Assembly: GCA_002779345.1 (NCBI GenBank)
Contig: PEWW01000058.1
Location: 1-7,762 of the forward strand
Reading direction: 5' to 3'
Source: Candidatus Omnitrophica bacterium CG07_land_8_20_14_0_80_50_8
GTDB taxonomy: Bacteria; Omnitrophota; Gorgyraeia; 2-02-FULL-51-18
Length of the DNA: 7,762 nucleotides
Under the pieces are notes generated by a model that ran no database searches, was not told the DNA's origin, and saw nothing but the letters and a program-made list of their open reading frames with translations. The position numbers and the translations under genes are program-made. Shown here one piece after another: positions 5,322-7,762 of this stretch (position 1 is the first letter of the stretch; every line of letters begins with the position of its first letter).

Positions 5322-7762
5322 ATGGCACAGCTAGAACTTCTAGTTTCACCCCCGGGCACCGGAAAGACTTCTTATGGCATTGATCTGTTTAAAAAAGAGA
5401 TCTTAAGATCACGGAGCGGTATTGAGAGCCGCTCTTTTTTTATTCTGCCCAGCCGTGAGCACGCCGACCGCATCCAGAACCTGATCCTAAAAAGACCGAA
5501 GACCGGTGAAAAGTCATCAGAGCCGTCCGTCGCGGGCCTTTTCAACGCGCACATCCTTACCATCAATGACCTCGCTTCGCGTTTGCTCGGCGTCTCAGCC
5601 GTGCCGCCGCCGTCCGATCCCCTCAGGAAAAGTATTATTTGCAAGATCCTTGAAGAAGAGGACTCTGCGCTGCCTTATTTTGAAAGCGTTAAAAATTTCA
5701 GGGGATTCCACGAGCTTTTGACGGAGGTGATCCGGGAATTCAAGACGGGGCTGCTCACGACGGCGGATTTTGAGAAGCGATCGCAGGCGCTTCTGAAAGA
5801 TCCTGTGTTTCGCGCGAAATTCCGCGATTTTTCAATCGTTTTAAAAAAATACGAGGCGCGCCTGTCAGCGCTCGGGCTTGGCGAGGTCGAAGACGGGCTT
5901 GGGCGGGTCCTGGAAGAGATCGAAGGCTCGCCGGATCCGGATCTCGTGATCTTTGACGGATTTTATCATTTCACGCGCGCTCAAAAAATCCTGATCGAAG
6001 CCGTTTCGCGCTGGTCCGCGCGCACCGTGGTGTCGCTCACCATTTCTAATGAGGACGGCAGACGCGGCCCGCTTTTTGAATACCCGGAACGAACGCGAGA
6101 TTTTCTTCTCGGCATCGGTTTTAAGGTTCATGGCGGGTTTTTTAAGACATGCGGCCGCACGGAGGATCCCGCGCTTCTCCATTTGGAGAAGCACCTTTTT
6201 GCCGACGCTCCCAAGGCCTATCAAAAACCGCAGTCGTCGGTGACGCTGATCCAGGCACCCAACACCCGGATCGAGATCGAGATGATCGCGCGCGAAATAA
6301 AAAAGGTTTACCGGGAATCGGCTGTCCATTGGAGCGATATCTGTCTCATCCTGCGGGAGCTGGGCGGATACGAAAAGATGATCGACTCCGTTTTCCGGGA
6401 TTTCGGGATCCCGGTGACCGTTCACGAACGAAAAAAACTTATCGAAAACGGCCTGGTGAAAGTGCTTAGCCGTTTTCTTGATCTTTCCGCAAAAAACTGG
6501 CGGCGCGAGGACCTTATTTTTGTATTGCGTTCGGTGTATTGGTCCGAAAAACTTACGCTGGCCGACACGCAGGCTTTCGAGGTCGCCGCGCTTCGGGAGA
6601 ATGTCACAGAGGGGCGTGACGCGTGGAAGAAATTTGTCGAAGATCCGGAATTGACGCCGGCCGCGCGCGCGGCACTCGAAGGGCTTTTAAGGACCGAAGG
6701 GTCGCTGAACAAAGCGGAAACCATTGAAGGGTACCGAGCGGCGCTCTTGTTATGGATCGCCTCCTGGGACCGCGGGCGGGACCGTTCGGACGCGGACGGC
6801 TCCGACACGCAGGCGTTTAAGACGATCGAGAACATCCTGCGTTCGTTCGGGAATTATTACAGCCGATCAAACGGGAGGAACTTTTCCGCTGTTTATTTCA
6901 CCCGGGAATTGCAGGACGCGCTCAAGGCCGGCCTGTTTTCCGTGAGGCCTTACGGAAAGAACCTGGTCCAGGTTTACGACGTTGTGATGGCCCTGCCCAA
7001 GGAATACAAGGTCGTTTTTATACCCGGGCTCCTGGAGAAAGTCTTTCCCAAACAGAGCATGGAAGACCCGATCTTCAAGGACCGCGAACGCAGGGTTCTG
7101 AACCAAAAGGACACGGTGCTCGAAGAGCGGCTCGAGCGCATCTCGGGCGAACGGTACTTTTTCTACATGGCTGTGACGCGGGCGAAAGAAAAGCTATATT
7201 TATCGTGTCCCGAATACGACGGTGGCGGGCAGCGGACACTGGCCTCGTTTTTTATTGAGGAGACCGCGAAGTGTTTCAAAGGCGGGTTACCCACGTCAAG
7301 AAAAACTCCCGCCGAGCTTGTGCCGCCTGCGGAAGAATGGGCGCGCGACCGTGAGGTCCTCCGCGGATTGGCGGCGGTTCTCCGGGGCTCGGGGTTGCCA
7401 GGGCTTTTTTCCGAATGGTCCGCGCGAGAGGACATGAAGTTGGTTCTGGAGTACGTGCGGTCGAATGAAAACGCGCTTCTAAAGGACCCTAAGGTTTTGT
7501 CCTCGTTCGAAAAGATGGATAACATTTTCTCCGCGACCAAGCTTGAAACGTTCGCCACCTGTCCTTTTAAATATTTCGCGGACAGGATATTGCGGCTTGT
7601 GGATCCGTTCGCTGAGCACGAACCCCGGGAAATGGGGACGATCCTTCATGAGACGCTCGATGGATTTTATAAAGGACTCACGGAAAAGGAGAGACGGAAG
7701 GGAAGCTTTCTTGAGGATGCCGGGGCGGCGGAGGCGAAGCTTTTCCGTCTGCTTGAAACAGC
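5322..7762 (+). CDS. addB: AddB-like helicase-nuclease subunit (3' end outside window)
   Basis: The reading frame is open from ATG 5322 to the right edge (813 complete codons); full-length AddB proteins are about 1000-1200 residues. AddB pairs with AddA in a RecBCD-like complex that resects double-strand breaks for recombination. Visible landmarks: Walker A (SPPGTGKTS, 9-17); the family hallmark DGFYHFTRAQ (from D212), matching the AddB DGF-x-x-F element; UvrD-like VTLIQAPN then IEIEMIAREI; VFIPGLLEKVFP (565-576), motif V-like; MAVTRAKEKLYLS (616-628), motif VI-like; then FATCPFKYF with C747, expected first ligand of the AddB 4Fe-4S cluster; and GTILHETL with H776 opening the RecB-type PD-(D/E)XK nuclease. 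The remaining cysteines and the nuclease D and ExK motifs should lie beyond the edge. Other labels it could carry are 'PD-(D/E)XK nuclease family protein' or a RexB-like protein. An addA gene is expected downstream. Codons are more G/C-rich than in the signalling genes. No good ribosome site precedes the start, and an in-frame terminator-like hairpin sits at codons 31-40. Confidence 0.85.
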   Translation, partial: MAQLELLVSPPGTGKTSYGIDLFKKEILRSRSGIESRSFFILPSREHADRIQNLILKRPKTGEKSSEPSVAGLFNAHILTINDLASRLLGVSAVPPPSDPLRKSIICKILEEEDSALPYFESVKNFRGFHELLTEVIREFKTGLLTTADFEKRSQALLKDPVFRAKFRDFSIVLKKYEARLSALGLGEVEDGLGRVLEEIEGSPDPDLVIFDGFYHFTRAQKILIEAVSRWSARTVVSLTISNEDGRRGPLFEYPERTRDFLLGIGFKVHGGFFKTCGRTEDPALLHLEKHLFADAPKAYQKPQSSVTLIQAPNTRIEIEMIAREIKKVYRESAVHWSDICLILRELGGYEKMIDSVFRDFGIPVTVHERKKLIENGLVKVLSRFLDLSAKNWRREDLIFVLRSVYWSEKLTLADTQAFEVAALRENVTEGRDAWKKFVEDPELTPAARAALEGLLRTEGSLNKAETIEGYRAALLLWIASWDRGRDRSDADGSDTQAFKTIENILRSFGNYYSRSNGRNFSAVYFTRELQDALKAGLFSVRPYGKNLVQVYDVVMALPKEYKVVFIPGLLEKVFPKQSMEDPIFKDRERRVLNQKDTVLEERLERISGERYFFYMAVTRAKEKLYLSCPEYDGGGQRTLASFFIEETAKCFKGGLPTSRKTPAELVPPAEEWARDREVLRGLAAVLRGSGLPGLFSEWSAREDMKLVLEYVRSNENALLKDPKVLSSFEKMDNIFSATKLETFATCPFKYFADRILRLVDPFAEHEPREMGTILHETLDGFYKGLTEKERRKGSFLEDAGAAEAKLFRLLET
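5413..5441 (+). terminator. Intrinsic-terminator-like hairpin inside the AddB-like coding sequence
   Basis: GAGCGG (5414-5419) and CCGCTC (5429-5434) form a perfect GC-rich 6-bp stem, extendable by one G-U pair, around a 9-base loop. Seven T residues (5435-5441) follow at once. This is the form of a Rho-independent terminator, yet it lies about 90 bases inside an intact reading frame (around SGIESRSFFI). It could terminate or attenuate part of the transcripts, or be a coincidence of Arg/Ser/Phe codons. Confidence 0.35.

Overview
The window looks like a chromosomal segment of a diderm (Gram-negative type) bacterium. Evidence is an exported outer-membrane beta-barrel ending in phenylalanine, a CHASE2-type periplasmic sensor, and frequent GTG/TTG starts. 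The sequence does not fix the phylum; a deltaproteobacterial-like or Omnitrophota/PVC-like lineage would fit, but this is inference. All genes lie on the + strand. I see no tRNA, rRNA, insertion sequence or CRISPR array.

Region 1 (1-4830) is a tightly packed, overlapping run of four genes. It starts with the low-complexity C-terminal tail of an unidentified protein (1-242). Next is a signal-peptide-bearing outer-membrane beta-barrel (229-1176). Then comes an inner-membrane CHASE2 sensor fused to a SpoIIE/RsbU-type PP2C serine phosphatase (about 1154-3079). Last is a cytosolic receiver-GGDEF-EAL protein (3076-4830) joined to the phosphatase gene by a TTGA start/stop overlap. The overlaps suggest one transcript in which an envelope signal sensed by CHASE2 is converted into Ser/Thr dephosphorylation and probably c-di-GMP breakdown.

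Region 2 (4831-5285) is an AT-rich spacer of about 130 bp carrying a dyad and a candidate promoter, followed by a small ComFB-family protein. ComFB proteins have recently been reported to bind cyclic dinucleotides, so this gene may be the c-di-GMP receiver of the same circuit. That would give sensor, enzyme and effector side by side.

Region 3 (5322-end) is a separate, more GC-rich gene for an AddB-like subunit of a RecBCD/AddAB-type helicase-nuclease. It runs off the right edge after 813 codons. It has its own candidate extended -10 promoter with a very short leader, and an intrinsic-terminator-like hairpin inside its first 40 codons. It is probably functionally unrelated to the signalling genes.
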